From positions 62,001 through 126,000 of the forward strand of contig NZ_FNJH01000001.1 of assembly GCF_900103225.1 (NCBI RefSeq): a DNA stretch of 64,000 nucleotides. Direction: 5' to 3'. The notes beneath the pieces were generated by a model. That model was not told where the DNA came from. It saw only the letters and a program-made list of their open reading frames with translations, and searched no databases. Source of the stretch: Pseudomonas congelans. Its GTDB lineage: Bacteria; Pseudomonadota; Gammaproteobacteria; Pseudomonadales; Pseudomonadaceae. Positions within the stretch are counted from its first letter, which is position 1, and each line of letters begins with the position of its first letter. Below, piece after piece: positions 21,676 through 31,612 of this stretch. A program made the position numbers and the translations under genes.

Positions 21676-24420
21676 TTACTTGCGGGTTTTCTTTGGTGCA
21701 GCGGGCAGAGGGGCGAAAAGCGCTTGCAGGTCTTCGTCGCGCAATTTCCAGTCGCCGGTTGTGCGTCCATCGAGCACACCCGAGGCCAGCGCTGACTTTT
21801 CCCGCTGCAGGCGCTGGATTTTCTCTTCCACGGTGCCGCGCGCAATCATCTTGTAGACGAACACCGGCTTGTCCTGGCCGATACGGTACGCTCGGTCGGT
21901 CGCCTGATTTTCCGCTGCCGGGTTCCACCACGGGTCATAGTGGATCACCGTATCGGCGGCGGTCAGGTTGAGGCCGGTGCCGCCTGCTTTGAGGCTGATC
22001 AGGAAGATCGGCAGTTTGCCGCTCTGGAAGTCATGAATCGGCGTGCGGCGATCGCGGGTCGAGCCGGTCAGCAGGGCGTAGGCGATACCGCGTTGCTTGA
22101 GTTCTTCCTCGATCAGGCTGAGCATCGAAGTGAACTGTGAGAACAACAGAATCTTGCGACCTTCGGCCAGCAGTTCTTCGAACATCTCCATCAGGCTGTT
22201 GAGCTTGCCCGAGGTGCCCTGTTTGCTGTTGACCGGCATGTCCTGATTGACCAGGCGCAGGTCGCAGCAGACCTGACGCAGCTTGAGCAGCGCTTCGAGA
22301 ATGATGATCTGACTGCGCGCCACGCCTTTGCGGGTGATTTCGTCCCTGACCTTTTTGTCCATCGCCAGGCGCACGGTTTCGTACACATCGCGCTGCGCGT
22401 CGTTGAGGTCGACCCAGTGGATGATCTCGGTCTTGGGCGGCAGTTCGGTCGCGACCTGCTCCTTGGTGCGACGCAGCAGGAACGGCTTGATACGCGCATT
22501 GAGGTGATGCAGGCGATCCTGGTTGCCATGCTTTTCGATGGCAGTGCGGTAATTGCTGTTGAATTCCTTGCTGTTGCCCAGCCAGCCGGGCATCAGGAAG
22601 TGAAACAGTGACCACAGCTCGCCCAGGTGGTTTTCCAGCGGCGTGCCGCTCAGGCACAGACGCTGACGGGCATTGAGGTTGCGTGCGGCCTGGGCGGCCT
22701 TGCTGTTGGGGTTCTTGATGTACTGCGCTTCATCGAGAATCAGCACGTGGAAGGGCTGTTTTTCCAGCAGATCCAGGTCCCTTGGCAACAGCGCGTAGGT
22801 GGTCAGGATCAGGTCGTAATCCTGAAGGTTGCCTGCATCCTGATGGCGATTGGCGCCGTACAGTGCCAGCACCTTGAGGTCCGGGGTGAAGTGCTCGGAC
22901 TCGTCCAGCCAGTTGGGGATCAGGCTGGTCGGCATGACCGCCAGCGCAGGGCGGTCGAGGCGTCCGGCCTGTTTTTCCATCAGCAGGTGGGCCAGGGTCT
23001 GCAGGGTCTTGCCCAGCCCCATGTCGTCGGCCAGCACGCCGCCGACTTCCAGCTCGCGCAGCGACTGCATCCAGCTCAGGCCTTCCAGCTGATACGGGCG
23101 CAGCGTGGCGTTCAGGCCATCGGGCAGGCTGACCGGCGCGTCCTTGATATTGATCAGGCGTTCGGCAAAGTGACGCAGGCGGTCGCCACCCTGCCAGGTC
23201 AGCGGCAGGTCTTCGAGCTGGGTAAGGCGCGCCGCATCGGCTTTGCTCATGCGCAGCGCGTTGTTGCCCTCCTGACGCCAGTAGAAGTCACCCAGTGTCG
23301 CCAGTACCGGCTTGAGCCGGCCATAGGGCAGGGCGATCTGTACCGGACTGCCGCCGCTTTGCGTGAAGTGGTTGAGCTGCACCAGCAGTTGTTCTTCGTC
23401 GCCGCGCTTGGCCACGGCCGACGGGCTCATGAGTTCGGGATGGCTGCGGATCAGGTTGATCAGGATCGGCAGCAGGCTCAGACGCTCGCCGTTGACGATA
23501 ATGCCCAGCTCCAGGTCGAACCAGTCGCGTTCGTTCTCTTCGTCGATGACCGCGTACCAGTCTTCCACCGGCGTGACGTCGAAGCCGAATTCTTCCTGAA
23601 TGTCGATTTCCCAGCCTTGCTCGCGCAGGCGCGGCAGGTCGTCGAGGACAAAATGCAGCCAGGCCTTGTCATTGGGCAGTTCGTACATGTCGCCGGCGCT
23701 GTCGGGCAGCGCCTTGCTTTGCCGGGTGGCGACCTTGAAGCCCAGATCGGCCAGTTCCTGACGCAACTGCCGCTCCCGTTCGCCCTGACGACGGATGCGC
23801 AGGGTTTCGGTGTCGGTGTGTTCGATGATGTCGCTTTTCTGATTCACCAGATCGCTGCCCAGCGAACTGACCAGGATGCTCACGTTGGTCGTGCCGACCG
23901 CATAATGCTTGCCGTAGGCAAAGGCCAGCGCGGCACGGTGCTGAATGTGCCGCTGCATGCGTCCGTTGCGCGGCTCGTAGGCACTGAATTCGATGCTGGC
24001 CAGAATCAGCCTGGGCCGTGGCTGCAGATCATCGATCAGGCGCTCCGGCAATCTGGGCTTCTGCTCGATGGGCTTTTCCGGCTCTTGCTGGTGCGAGGCC
24101 AGTGCGGCCTGCAGCAGCGGACGGTTGTGCGGGTCCTGCAGAAACAGCAGGGCGGCCACGCAATGTTTGCAATCGTTGCGAACCGGGCAGGTGCATTTGC
24201 AGGTCAGGTAGTTCTTGTAGCGATCAGGGTCCTTGAACAGCAGCGTCTGGGTGTAGATTTCCAGGCCCGAGCCCCGACAGGCGGTGCGGATGATCTGCGG
24301 GCTGGAGTCTTCCAGCACGATGCGTTTTTGCCGGGCGTAGTCGCGCCCTCGCTCAAGCGTTCGCTCGTGGAATAAGTCTGTCCAGGCCGCAGCCAGGACT
24401 TTTTCGAGAATGGACGACAA
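21676..24420 (-). CDS. SNF2-family DEAD/DEAH helicase with SWIM zinc finger
   Basis: A 914-residue protein. A SWIM zinc finger near residues 73-90 (CKCTCPVRNDCKHCVAAL) is followed by a roughly 330-residue linker of unknown fold, then the SNF2 ATPase: LADDMGLGKTLQTLAHLL (motif I), LDEAQYIKN (motif II), LSGTPLENHLGELWSLFHFL (motif III), and the C-terminal lobe with LFSQFTSMLSLIEEEL, LTGSTRDR and DRAYRIGQDKPVFVYKMIARGTVEEKI. By family it translocates on double-stranded DNA and remodels protein-DNA complexes; the bacterial role is not settled. The gene is convergent with the cysteine hydrolase, 13 bp apart. Start ATG at 24420. Confidence 0.9.
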   Translation of the reverse strand: MSSILEKVLAAAWTDLFHERTLERGRDYARQKRIVLEDSSPQIIRTACRGSGLEIYTQTLLFKDPDRYKNYLTCKCTCPVRNDCKHCVAALLFLQDPHNRPLLQAALASHQQEPEKPIEQKPRLPERLIDDLQPRPRLILASIEFSAYEPRNGRMQRHIQHRAALAFAYGKHYAVGTTNVSILVSSLGSDLVNQKSDIIEHTDTETLRIRRQGERERQLRQELADLGFKVATRQSKALPDSAGDMYELPNDKAWLHFVLDDLPRLREQGWEIDIQEEFGFDVTPVEDWYAVIDEENERDWFDLELGIIVNGERLSLLPILINLIRSHPELMSPSAVAKRGDEEQLLVQLNHFTQSGGSPVQIALPYGRLKPVLATLGDFYWRQEGNNALRMSKADAARLTQLEDLPLTWQGGDRLRHFAERLINIKDAPVSLPDGLNATLRPYQLEGLSWMQSLRELEVGGVLADDMGLGKTLQTLAHLLMEKQAGRLDRPALAVMPTSLIPNWLDESEHFTPDLKVLALYGANRHQDAGNLQDYDLILTTYALLPRDLDLLEKQPFHVLILDEAQYIKNPNSKAAQAARNLNARQRLCLSGTPLENHLGELWSLFHFLMPGWLGNSKEFNSNYRTAIEKHGNQDRLHHLNARIKPFLLRRTKEQVATELPPKTEIIHWVDLNDAQRDVYETVRLAMDKKVRDEITRKGVARSQIIILEALLKLRQVCCDLRLVNQDMPVNSKQGTSGKLNSLMEMFEELLAEGRKILLFSQFTSMLSLIEEELKQRGIAYALLTGSTRDRRTPIHDFQSGKLPIFLISLKAGGTGLNLTAADTVIHYDPWWNPAAENQATDRAYRIGQDKPVFVYKMIARGTVEEKIQRLQREKSALASGVLDGRTTGDWKLRDEDLQALFAPLPAAPKKTRK

Positions 24421-24452
24421 GTTTTAAAAAGCCCTACGCCGCAGCGATGCTC

Positions 24453-24480
24453 AAAAAGAAAGGGGACGCCTGGGCGTCCC
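24453..24480 (-). terminator. Terminator of csiV/mfd
   Basis: The stem GGGACGCC / GGCGTCCC is followed on the minus strand by TTTCTTTTT, 15 bp beyond the csiV stop. Confidence 0.8.
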
Positions 24481-24495
24481 TTGCGTACGTAAAGA

Positions 24496-25020
24496 TCAAA
24501 GAGGAGAAACCTTGATCAGCAACGCGAGGTTGCCATTGTCCAGATAGGTCAGCTCACCGTTCTTTACCCTGGCAGTCTGCTTCAATCGTTCACTGCTGAT
24601 GACCACGCCATGCGGGTCCAGCTGGTTGACCCAGAATTGTGCACCAATATCGGTGAAGCGTGCCATCGCCAGACTGACGGTGCCCTCGATCGGAAAATGC
24701 CCAAGCCGCTCTTCACCACTGGTGATGGCGACTTTGCCCGGCTCGGTGCCGATGCTTTGCTGCCAGGCGCGCTGCATCAGCACTTCATAGTTGCCGCTGC
24801 CTTGCAGTTTGCTCGCCAGATCATTGAGGGCGGGGCTTCGTTCATCGTTCGCGTCGATCTTCTGTGCGCCCTTGTCCCAGTTTTCCGGTACAAGCTGGCG
24901 GGTCGAGGCAGGTTCGCCGTTCTGGCGAAACAGCAGAATCTCGACCTGATACAGGCCGTCGGCGAACGCGGTTGGCGCGATCAGCGTCAGCAGCAGGATC
25001 AATGAACGAAACAGAAGCAT
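24496..25020 (-). CDS. CsiV-like exported protein
   Basis: A 174-residue protein with a signal peptide (MLLFRSLILLLTLIAPTAFA) followed by DGLYQVEILLFRQNGEP, the opening of the CsiV family. CsiV in Vibrio is a periplasmic activator of peptidoglycan polymerase; whether this protein does the same is not shown. The ATG at 25020, with AAGGATTCACGC before it, is preferred to a TTG at 25035. It begins 11 bp after the mfd stop and shares its operon, an arrangement I recall as common in pseudomonads. Confidence 0.75.
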   Translation of the reverse strand: MLLFRSLILLLTLIAPTAFADGLYQVEILLFRQNGEPASTRQLVPENWDKGAQKIDANDERSPALNDLASKLQGSGNYEVLMQRAWQQSIGTEPGKVAITSGEERLGHFPIEGTVSLAMARFTDIGAQFWVNQLDPHGVVISSERLKQTARVKNGELTYLDNGNLALLIKVSPL

Positions 25021-25031
25021 GCGTGAATCCT

Positions 25032-28000
25032 TCAAGCAGTTTTCGGGGTCAGGCGCTCAAGCAGCGCTTCGATCGTGTTGAAGCGCTCTTCCGGGCGCTC
25101 CATGGGAACCATGAATTTGAACAGCGTGGCGCCTTCGAACTTGTAGCGGTTGGGCTGGCTCTGGATCAGCTTGATCAGGGTCAGTGGATCAACCGGGGTC
25201 TCGGCCGCGAATTCGATACGGCCACCTTGCGGGCCACCGTCGATTTTCCTGATGCCCAGCTGCTCGGCGTGCAATTTGAGCAGCGTGATACGCACCAGAT
25301 TTTTGGTCGGTTCCGGAAGCAGGCCGAAGCGGTCGATCATTTCGACCTGCAGGTCCTTGAGGGCCTCTTCGTCAGCGGCGTTGGCAATGCGCTTGTAGAG
25401 AATCAGGCGCGTGTGCACATCCGGCAGGTAGGCTTCGGGGATCAATGCCGGCACGCGCAGGTTGATTTCCGGTCCGCCGCCCAGTGGCTGATCGAGATTG
25501 GGCTGCTCGCCCTTGCGAATCGACTTCACCGCGCGCTCGAGCATTTCCATATACAGGGTGAAGCCCACCGCCTGGATCTGGCCGCTCTGGCCGTCCCCGA
25601 GCAGTTCGCCTGCGCCACGGATCTCCAGGTCGTTGGTGGCGAGCACGAAGCCCGCGCCCAGGTCCTGGGTGTTGGCAATCGCTTCCAGGCGCTTTTCGGC
25701 GTCGTGGGTGATCTGTTTGCGTGGCGGGGTCAGCAGGTAGGCGTAGGCCTGGTGGTGACTGCGCCCGACGCGCCCGCGCAACTGGTGCAGCTGGGCCAGA
25801 CCGAACTTGTCGGCGCGCTCGATGATGATGGTGTTGGCGCTCGGTACGTCGATGCCGGTCTCGATGATGGTCGAGGCGATCAGCACATTGAAGCGCTTGT
25901 GGTAGAAGTCGCTCATCACCTGTTCGAGTTCGCGCTCGCGCATCTGCCCGTGGCCGATGCCGATACGTGCTTCCGGCACCAGCTCGGCCAGATCGGCAGC
26001 GCATTTCTCGATGGTCTTGACGTCGTTGTGTAGGTAATAGACCTGGCCGCCGCGCAACAGCTCGCGCAGCAGGGCTTCCTTGATGGTCGGCTTGTTCTGC
26101 TCCATCACGAAGGTGCGCACCGACAGCCTGCGCGCCGGCGGCGTCGCGATGATCGACAGGTCGCGCATGCCAGACACGGCCATGTTCAGGGTTCGCGGGA
26201 TCGGCGTTGCGGTCAGGGTCAGAATATCGACCTCGCTGCGCAGCGCCTTGAGCTGTTCTTTCTGGCGCACGCCAAACCGGTGTTCTTCGTCGATGATCAC
26301 CAGGCCGAGGTTCTTGATCTTGACGTCATCCTGCAACAGCTTGTGCGTGCCGATGACGATGTCGATCTTGCCTTCGGCCAGATCGGCAACCGCGGCGTTG
26401 ACTTCCTTGGCCGACTTGAAGCGGCTCATCACTTCGACGGTCACCGGCCAGTCGGCGAAACGGTCGCGGAAGCTGTTGTAGTGCTGCTGGGCGAGCAGGG
26501 TGGTCGGCACCAGAATGGCCACCTGACGCCCGCCATGCACGGCGATGAAGGCAGCGCGCATGGCCACTTCGGTCTTGCCGAAGCCCACGTCGCCACAGAC
26601 CAGGCGATCCATCGGCTTGGGCGCCAGCATGTCGGCGCGCACGGCATCGATGGTGGTCTGCTGATCCGGTGTCTCTTCGAACGGGAAGCCTGCGCTGAAG
26701 GTCGCGTAATCGGCTTTCGGGTCGGCAAATGCATAGCCTTCGCGGGCTGCGCGACGCGCGTAGATATCCAGCAGTTCAGCCGCCACGTCACGGACTTGCT
26801 CGGCAGCCTTGCGCTTGGCTTTCTGCCAGGTTTCCGAGCCCAGGCGATGCAGCGGCGCCGTTTCGTCGTCGCTGCCGGTGTAACGGGCAATCAGGTGCAG
26901 GTTGGCGACCGGGACGTACAGCTTGGCGTCTTCGGCGTAGGCCAGCATCAGGAATTCGGCAACCTGGTTTTCGACTTCCAGCGTCGCGAGCCCGAGGTAA
27001 CGACCTACGCCATGGTCGATGTGCACCACCGGCGCGCCTTCGCGCAGCTCGGTGAGGTTCTTGATGACTGCGTCGTTGTTGCCGCCATCAGTGCGCTTTT
27101 CGCGGCGACGGCGTTGCATGACGCGCTGGCCGAACAGCGGGCTTTCTGCGATCAGCGCCAGGGCCGGTTGCTCCAGCAGCAGGCCTTCGTCAAGCGGTGC
27201 GATGGTGATCGCCAGCCGGTCCTTGCCGTCGACGAAGTCCAGCCAGCTGTCGACGGTTTTGGGGCGCAGCTTGAGACGTTCGAGCAGCTCCAGCAGCACT
27301 TCCCGGCGTCCGGCGGACTCGGCGGTGAACAGCACGCGCCCGGGGAAGTCATCCAGAAACTTCGACAGGGCCGCCAGTGGTTGAGTAGCCTTGGCTTCGA
27401 TGGACAGGTCCGGCAGGGACTGTGCGGGAAAACGCTCGCGTCCGGCACCGGCGTCGACATCCTGCTGGCTGGCGACCACGCGCGGCCAGTTTTTCAGGCG
27501 TGCGAAGCAGTCTTCCACCGGTAGAAACAATTCTGCTGGCGGCAGCAGCGGCCGGGCAGGGTCGACGCGGCGTTCTTCATAGCGGTTGCGCACGTCGTTC
27601 CAGAAGTTCTCTGCAGCCTGTTCGATGCCCGGCAGGGAAAACACCTGGGTGTCCTGCGGCAGGTAATCGAACAGCGTCGAGGTTTCTTCGAAGAACAGCG
27701 GGATGTAGTACTCGATGCCGGCAGGCGTGATGCCGCTGCTCAAGTCCTGGAAAATCGGGCTGCGCCGGAAGTCCACGTCGAAGCGCTCGCGAAAGCGCGC
27801 CTTGAAGCGCGTGACTTCTTCTTTCTGCAACGGGAATTCACGGGCAGGCAACAGGCGTACCGACTCGACTTTGTCGATGGAGCGCTGGGTGTCCGGATCG
27901 AAGGTGCGCAGCGTTTCGATTTCATCGTCGAACAGGTCGATACGAAACGGCAGCTTGCTGCCCATCGGGAACAGATCGATCAGCGCCCCGCGCACGGTGA

Positions 28001-28484
28001 ACTCGCCGTGTTCGTAGACCGTGTCCACATACCGGTAGCCGCTGGCTTCCAGGCGCGTACGCATGGCTTCCACATCGAGCTTCTGGCCGACATCCAGCAC
28101 CAGGCTGCTGCCGAGCAGAAATTTGGTCGGCGCCAGCCTGTGTAGGGCGGTCGTGATGGGGACTACCAAAACGCCATGTTCCAGTTCCGGCAGGCGATAA
28201 AGGCTGGCAATGCGCTGCGAAATGATGTCCTGGTGCGGCGAAAACAGATCGTAGGGCAGGGTTTCCCAGTCCGGGAAGTGCAGAACCGGCAGCGTGGGGG
28301 CAAAAAACTTCAGCTCTTGCTCGAGCCGCTCGGCGCTTTGGCTGTCGGCGGTCAGGAGCAGGGTGAAGCGCTTGGCCGCGCTGGCGGCTTCGGCAATGGC
28401 CAGGCTCAGTGTGGCACCGGGAAGATTGCCCCAGTGTTGTTTGCCTGCAGCGGCAGAAAGATGCGGTAGACGCAGAACTGGCAC
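25032..28484 (-). CDS. mfd: Transcription-repair coupling factor Mfd
   Basis: A 1150-residue Mfd. A UvrB-homology region fills about residues 1-350; the RNA polymerase-interacting CarD-like domain begins at APVVHIDHGVGRYLGL; the RecG-like translocase has GDVGFGKTEVAMR (Walker A) and IIDEEHRFG (DEEH box), with the TRG-type LRGRVGRSHHQAYAYLL; the TRCF domain closes the protein. Mfd pushes stalled RNA polymerase off damaged DNA and recruits UvrA. The GTG at 28484 (VPVLRLPHL) gives the usual length; the frame extends to 28622, but that extension does not look like Mfd. It is divergent from gap. Confidence 0.95.
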   Translation of the reverse strand: MPVLRLPHLSAAAGKQHWGNLPGATLSLAIAEAASAAKRFTLLLTADSQSAERLEQELKFFAPTLPVLHFPDWETLPYDLFSPHQDIISQRIASLYRLPELEHGVLVVPITTALHRLAPTKFLLGSSLVLDVGQKLDVEAMRTRLEASGYRYVDTVYEHGEFTVRGALIDLFPMGSKLPFRIDLFDDEIETLRTFDPDTQRSIDKVESVRLLPAREFPLQKEEVTRFKARFRERFDVDFRRSPIFQDLSSGITPAGIEYYIPLFFEETSTLFDYLPQDTQVFSLPGIEQAAENFWNDVRNRYEERRVDPARPLLPPAELFLPVEDCFARLKNWPRVVASQQDVDAGAGRERFPAQSLPDLSIEAKATQPLAALSKFLDDFPGRVLFTAESAGRREVLLELLERLKLRPKTVDSWLDFVDGKDRLAITIAPLDEGLLLEQPALALIAESPLFGQRVMQRRRREKRTDGGNNDAVIKNLTELREGAPVVHIDHGVGRYLGLATLEVENQVAEFLMLAYAEDAKLYVPVANLHLIARYTGSDDETAPLHRLGSETWQKAKRKAAEQVRDVAAELLDIYARRAAREGYAFADPKADYATFSAGFPFEETPDQQTTIDAVRADMLAPKPMDRLVCGDVGFGKTEVAMRAAFIAVHGGRQVAILVPTTLLAQQHYNSFRDRFADWPVTVEVMSRFKSAKEVNAAVADLAEGKIDIVIGTHKLLQDDVKIKNLGLVIIDEEHRFGVRQKEQLKALRSEVDILTLTATPIPRTLNMAVSGMRDLSIIATPPARRLSVRTFVMEQNKPTIKEALLRELLRGGQVYYLHNDVKTIEKCAADLAELVPEARIGIGHGQMRERELEQVMSDFYHKRFNVLIASTIIETGIDVPSANTIIIERADKFGLAQLHQLRGRVGRSHHQAYAYLLTPPRKQITHDAEKRLEAIANTQDLGAGFVLATNDLEIRGAGELLGDGQSGQIQAVGFTLYMEMLERAVKSIRKGEQPNLDQPLGGGPEINLRVPALIPEAYLPDVHTRLILYKRIANAADEEALKDLQVEMIDRFGLLPEPTKNLVRITLLKLHAEQLGIRKIDGGPQGGRIEFAAETPVDPLTLIKLIQSQPNRYKFEGATLFKFMVPMERPEERFNTIEALLERLTPKTA

Positions 28485-28689
28485 GGGAAGGTCGGGCTCC
28501 AGGCGTTGCAACAGGGGCGGCGATTGTAACGGGGGAAGGTGGTGGCTGTCAGTTTTCCGGAGTATTGCCACGTGTTTACGGGCGAAAATTATGTAGTGCG
28601 CGTCGATATGACAGCCGTGCATTGCTCATAAACAAAGGCGCGGTCATAATGTAGCCCCTTTTTTCAGCCCCTACATGTGGAAGGTTCCC

Positions 28690-30138
28690 GTGACTCAGAA
28701 GCCCGACCAGTGTCTTGGTGAATGGATTGATCGTGAAGCTCTCGCCGAAGCGATGATCCCGCTCATCGGTCAGCTCTACCGCAATAATAATGTGGTGAGC
28801 TCGATCTATGGCCGTAGCCTGATCAACCGTTCAGTCATCGCGATTCTCAAAGCTCACCGCTTTGCGCGTCATCGTCAGTCCGATGCGGTTGAGTTGTCCG
28901 TACACGAGACGTTCCCGCTGATCAAAGCGATGAGCGAGCTCAAGCTGGGTGCCGCTTCGGTGGACCTTGGCAAGCTGGCCGTGAAGTTCAAGACCGAAGG
29001 CAATGGCCGCACGCCAGAGCAGTTCGTTCGTGAAGAACTGGCCAGTGTAGTGGGTCAGCAGGGCACCAGCCCACGCAAGGGCACCGATGTCGTGCTGTAC
29101 GGTTTCGGTCGTATCGGTCGCCTGCTGGCGCGGATCCTGATCGAGAAGACCGGTGGTGGCGACGGCCTGCGTCTGCGCGCCATCGTGGTCCGCAAGGGCG
29201 CGGAAAACGATCTGGTCAAGCGCGCCAGCCTGCTGCGCCGTGACTCGGTTCACGGTCCGTTCGATGGCACCATCACCATCGACGAAGCCAACAGCACGCT
29301 CACCGCCAACGGCAACCTGATTCAGGTGATCTACGCCAAGAACCCGTCCGAGGTGGATTACACCCAGTACGGTATCAAGGACGCTCTGCTGGTGGACAAC
29401 ACCGGTGTATGGCGTGATGCCGAGGGTCTGGGTCAGCATCTGGCCTGCCCGGGCATCGACCGCGTGGTGCTGACCGCGCCGGGCAAGGGCAAGCTGAAGA
29501 ACATCGTGCACGGTATCAACCACGGTGAAATCACCGCGGACGACAAGATCGTCTCGGCGGCATCCTGCACCACCAACGCCATCGTGCCGGTGCTCAAGGC
29601 AGTCAACGACAAGTTCGGCATCGCCAACGGTCACGTCGAAACGGTTCACTCGTACACCAACGACCAGAACCTGATCGACAACTTCCACAAGGGCGACCGT
29701 CGTGGTCGCAGTGCTGCGTTGAACATGGTCATCACCGAAACCGGTGCGGCCACCGCTGCTGCCAAGGCATTGCCTGAGCTGGCCGGCAAGCTGACCGGCA
29801 ACGCGATCCGCGTGCCGACGCCGAACGTGTCCATGGCCATTCTTAACCTCAACCTCGAGAAGCAGACCACTCGCGAAGAAATGAACGAGTACCTGCGCTA
29901 CATGGCGCTGCACTCGGATCTGCACAAGCAGATCGACTTCGTGAACTCGCAGGAAGTGGTCTCCACTGACTTCGTCGGCTCGCGTCACGCCGGTGTCGTT
30001 GATGCCGAAGCCACTATCGTCAACGACAACCGCGTTGTTCTGTACGTCTGGTACGACAACGAATTCGGTTACAGCCATCAGGTGGTTCGCGTGATGGAAG
30101 ACATGGCAGACGTCAATCCGCCAGCCTTCCCGCAGTAA
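28690..30138 (+). CDS. gap: Glyceraldehyde-3-phosphate dehydrogenase, long form
   Basis: A 482-residue GAPDH with an extra N-terminal region of about 125 residues. NAD(P)-binding GFGRIGRLLARIL, the catalytic cysteine in SAASCTTNAIVP, the partner His in VHSYTNDQN and the C-terminal WYDNEFGYSHQVVR are intact. Long forms like this are found beside mfd in other pseudomonads and are thought to serve gluconeogenesis, as such bacteria run the Entner-Doudoroff pathway. The GTG at 28690, with GGAAGG five bases upstream, is preferred to the ATG at 28675, which lacks a binding site. Confidence 0.92.
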   Translation: MTQKPDQCLGEWIDREALAEAMIPLIGQLYRNNNVVSSIYGRSLINRSVIAILKAHRFARHRQSDAVELSVHETFPLIKAMSELKLGAASVDLGKLAVKFKTEGNGRTPEQFVREELASVVGQQGTSPRKGTDVVLYGFGRIGRLLARILIEKTGGGDGLRLRAIVVRKGAENDLVKRASLLRRDSVHGPFDGTITIDEANSTLTANGNLIQVIYAKNPSEVDYTQYGIKDALLVDNTGVWRDAEGLGQHLACPGIDRVVLTAPGKGKLKNIVHGINHGEITADDKIVSAASCTTNAIVPVLKAVNDKFGIANGHVETVHSYTNDQNLIDNFHKGDRRGRSAALNMVITETGAATAAAKALPELAGKLTGNAIRVPTPNVSMAILNLNLEKQTTREEMNEYLRYMALHSDLHKQIDFVNSQEVVSTDFVGSRHAGVVDAEATIVNDNRVVLYVWYDNEFGYSHQVVRVMEDMADVNPPAFPQ

Positions 30139-30181
30139 ACGTTGAACGCTTGAGCTGCCCGGTCTGACCGGGGCAGCAGAT

Positions 30182-30222
30182 AAACGGGCCGAACCCTGCG
30201 CAGGCAGGCTTCGGCCCGTTTT
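30182..30222 (+). terminator. Terminator of gap
   Basis: The stem AACGGGCCGAA / TTCGGCCCGTT is followed by TTGTTTTAT, 44 bp beyond the gap stop. Confidence 0.85.
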
Positions 30223-30284
30223 GTTTTATGGCTGACCGTGAGAGTCTGTCACGCGCAGATTTTCTGGACGATGGAGTATCAAGG

Positions 30285-31547
30285 ATGAGCAGTTCGGCTC
30301 TGGACAGTTCGCAACATCCCCTCAAAAGCAGCTTCTTCTTTCTGTTTCTGACGATCTTCATCCCCTTCGGGCTGGGGCATTTCGTTTCGTACCTGTTTCG
30401 CACCGTCAACGCAGTGATCTACGTCGACCTGCAGGCCGACCTGAGTTTGCCTGCGAGCAGTCTGGGGTTGTTGACTGGCGTGTATTTTCTGACCTTCGCC
30501 GCCGCACAGATTCCGCTCGGCGTTCTGCTGGACCGCTACGGGCCGCGTAGTGTCCAGGCGCCGATGCTGTTGTTTGCAGTCGCCGGTGCGGTGATCTTCA
30601 GTATTTCCAGCACCGAGACAGGGTTGTTGATCGGGCGTGGGCTGATTGGCCTGGGGGTGGCGGGTTCGCTGATGAGTGCGATCAAGGCGTGTGCCATCTG
30701 GTTGCCGGTCGAGCGTTTGCCACTGAGTACCGCCTGCCTGTTGTCTATCGGTGGCCTTGGTGCGATGGCGTCGACCACGCCTTTGCATACACTGCTGAGC
30801 TGGTTGACCTGGCGAGAAGCGTTTCTGGTTCTGGCGCTGCTGACCTTTTGTGTGGCGGTGGTCATACACCTCAGCGTTCCCAGGACCTACGAGAGCAAAA
30901 ACACTCGCTACGCCGATATGTTTGCCGCTGTCGGCAAGCTGTACTCGTCATGGACGTTCTGGCGTCTGGCGCTGTACTCGGTGTTCGCACATGCCATCTA
31001 CATGTCGGTCCTGTCACTGTGGATGGGGCCGTGGCTACGCGATATGGCGGGCTTGAGCGATTCCGGGATGGCCAATGTGCTGTTGTTCGGCGCTATCGCG
31101 ATGGTGGCGGGGTCCCTGACGTTCGGCACGATCACCGATTACCTGCGCAGGTTCGGCGTACAGCCAATCATGATCTGCGGCACCGGTATGGTGATCTTTG
31201 TCGGCTTTCAGATGCTGATGGTCAGCGGCTTGCCCGTATCGCCTTATCTGATTGCCATGGGCTTCAGCTTCTTCGGCACTTCGACCACCATGAACTACGC
31301 CATCGTCGCGCAATCGGTCTCGCCGCAGCTGGCGGGCAGGGTGAGTTCGTCGTTCAACCTGGTGGTGTTCGTACTGGCGTTTTTCCTCCAGTGGCTGATG
31401 GGCGGTGTCCTGAATCTGTGGCCAGTCGCGGAGGGGGCAGGGCATCCACCCGAGGCTTGGCAGTGGTCGATGGGGTTGATGATTGCCCTGCAATTGCCGG
31501 GCATTCTGCTCTGGCTCGGTTTCCGGCCCTGGAAACGCAAGGTCTGA
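30285..31547 (+). CDS. MFS transporter
   Basis: A 420-residue major facilitator with about 12 membrane helices, motif A-like loop GVLLDRYGPRSVQAP between helices 2 and 3, and a related loop in the second half (TITDYLRRFGVQP). The substrate is not evident; overall it is closest to the nitrate/oxalate/sugar-phosphate-like general MFS_1 type. The ATG at 30285 (MSSSALDSS), with GGAG eight bases upstream, is chosen over an ATG 57 bases earlier that lies on the edge of the gap terminator. It is convergent with the next carrier, and the two share a terminator. Confidence 0.8.
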   Translation: MSSSALDSSQHPLKSSFFFLFLTIFIPFGLGHFVSYLFRTVNAVIYVDLQADLSLPASSLGLLTGVYFLTFAAAQIPLGVLLDRYGPRSVQAPMLLFAVAGAVIFSISSTETGLLIGRGLIGLGVAGSLMSAIKACAIWLPVERLPLSTACLLSIGGLGAMASTTPLHTLLSWLTWREAFLVLALLTFCVAVVIHLSVPRTYESKNTRYADMFAAVGKLYSSWTFWRLALYSVFAHAIYMSVLSLWMGPWLRDMAGLSDSGMANVLLFGAIAMVAGSLTFGTITDYLRRFGVQPIMICGTGMVIFVGFQMLMVSGLPVSPYLIAMGFSFFGTSTTMNYAIVAQSVSPQLAGRVSSSFNLVVFVLAFFLQWLMGGVLNLWPVAEGAGHPPEAWQWSMGLMIALQLPGILLWLGFRPWKRKV

Positions 31548-31554
31548 AAAACGC

Positions 31555-31590
31555 AAAACCCCGGCAGAGAGACTCTCGAGCCGGGGTTTG
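31555..31590. terminator. Bidirectional terminator
   Basis: The stem AAAACCCCGGC / GCCGGGGTTT, with flanking A and T runs, lies between two convergent MFS genes. Confidence 0.8.
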
Positions 31591-31612
31591 GGTTTTACGA
31601 TGCAGCGATCAA

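Noticed and set aside
22627..24375. 582-codon open frame on the plus strand
   Set aside because: It is antisense to the SNF2 helicase, which has all helicase motifs. No recognisable domain.
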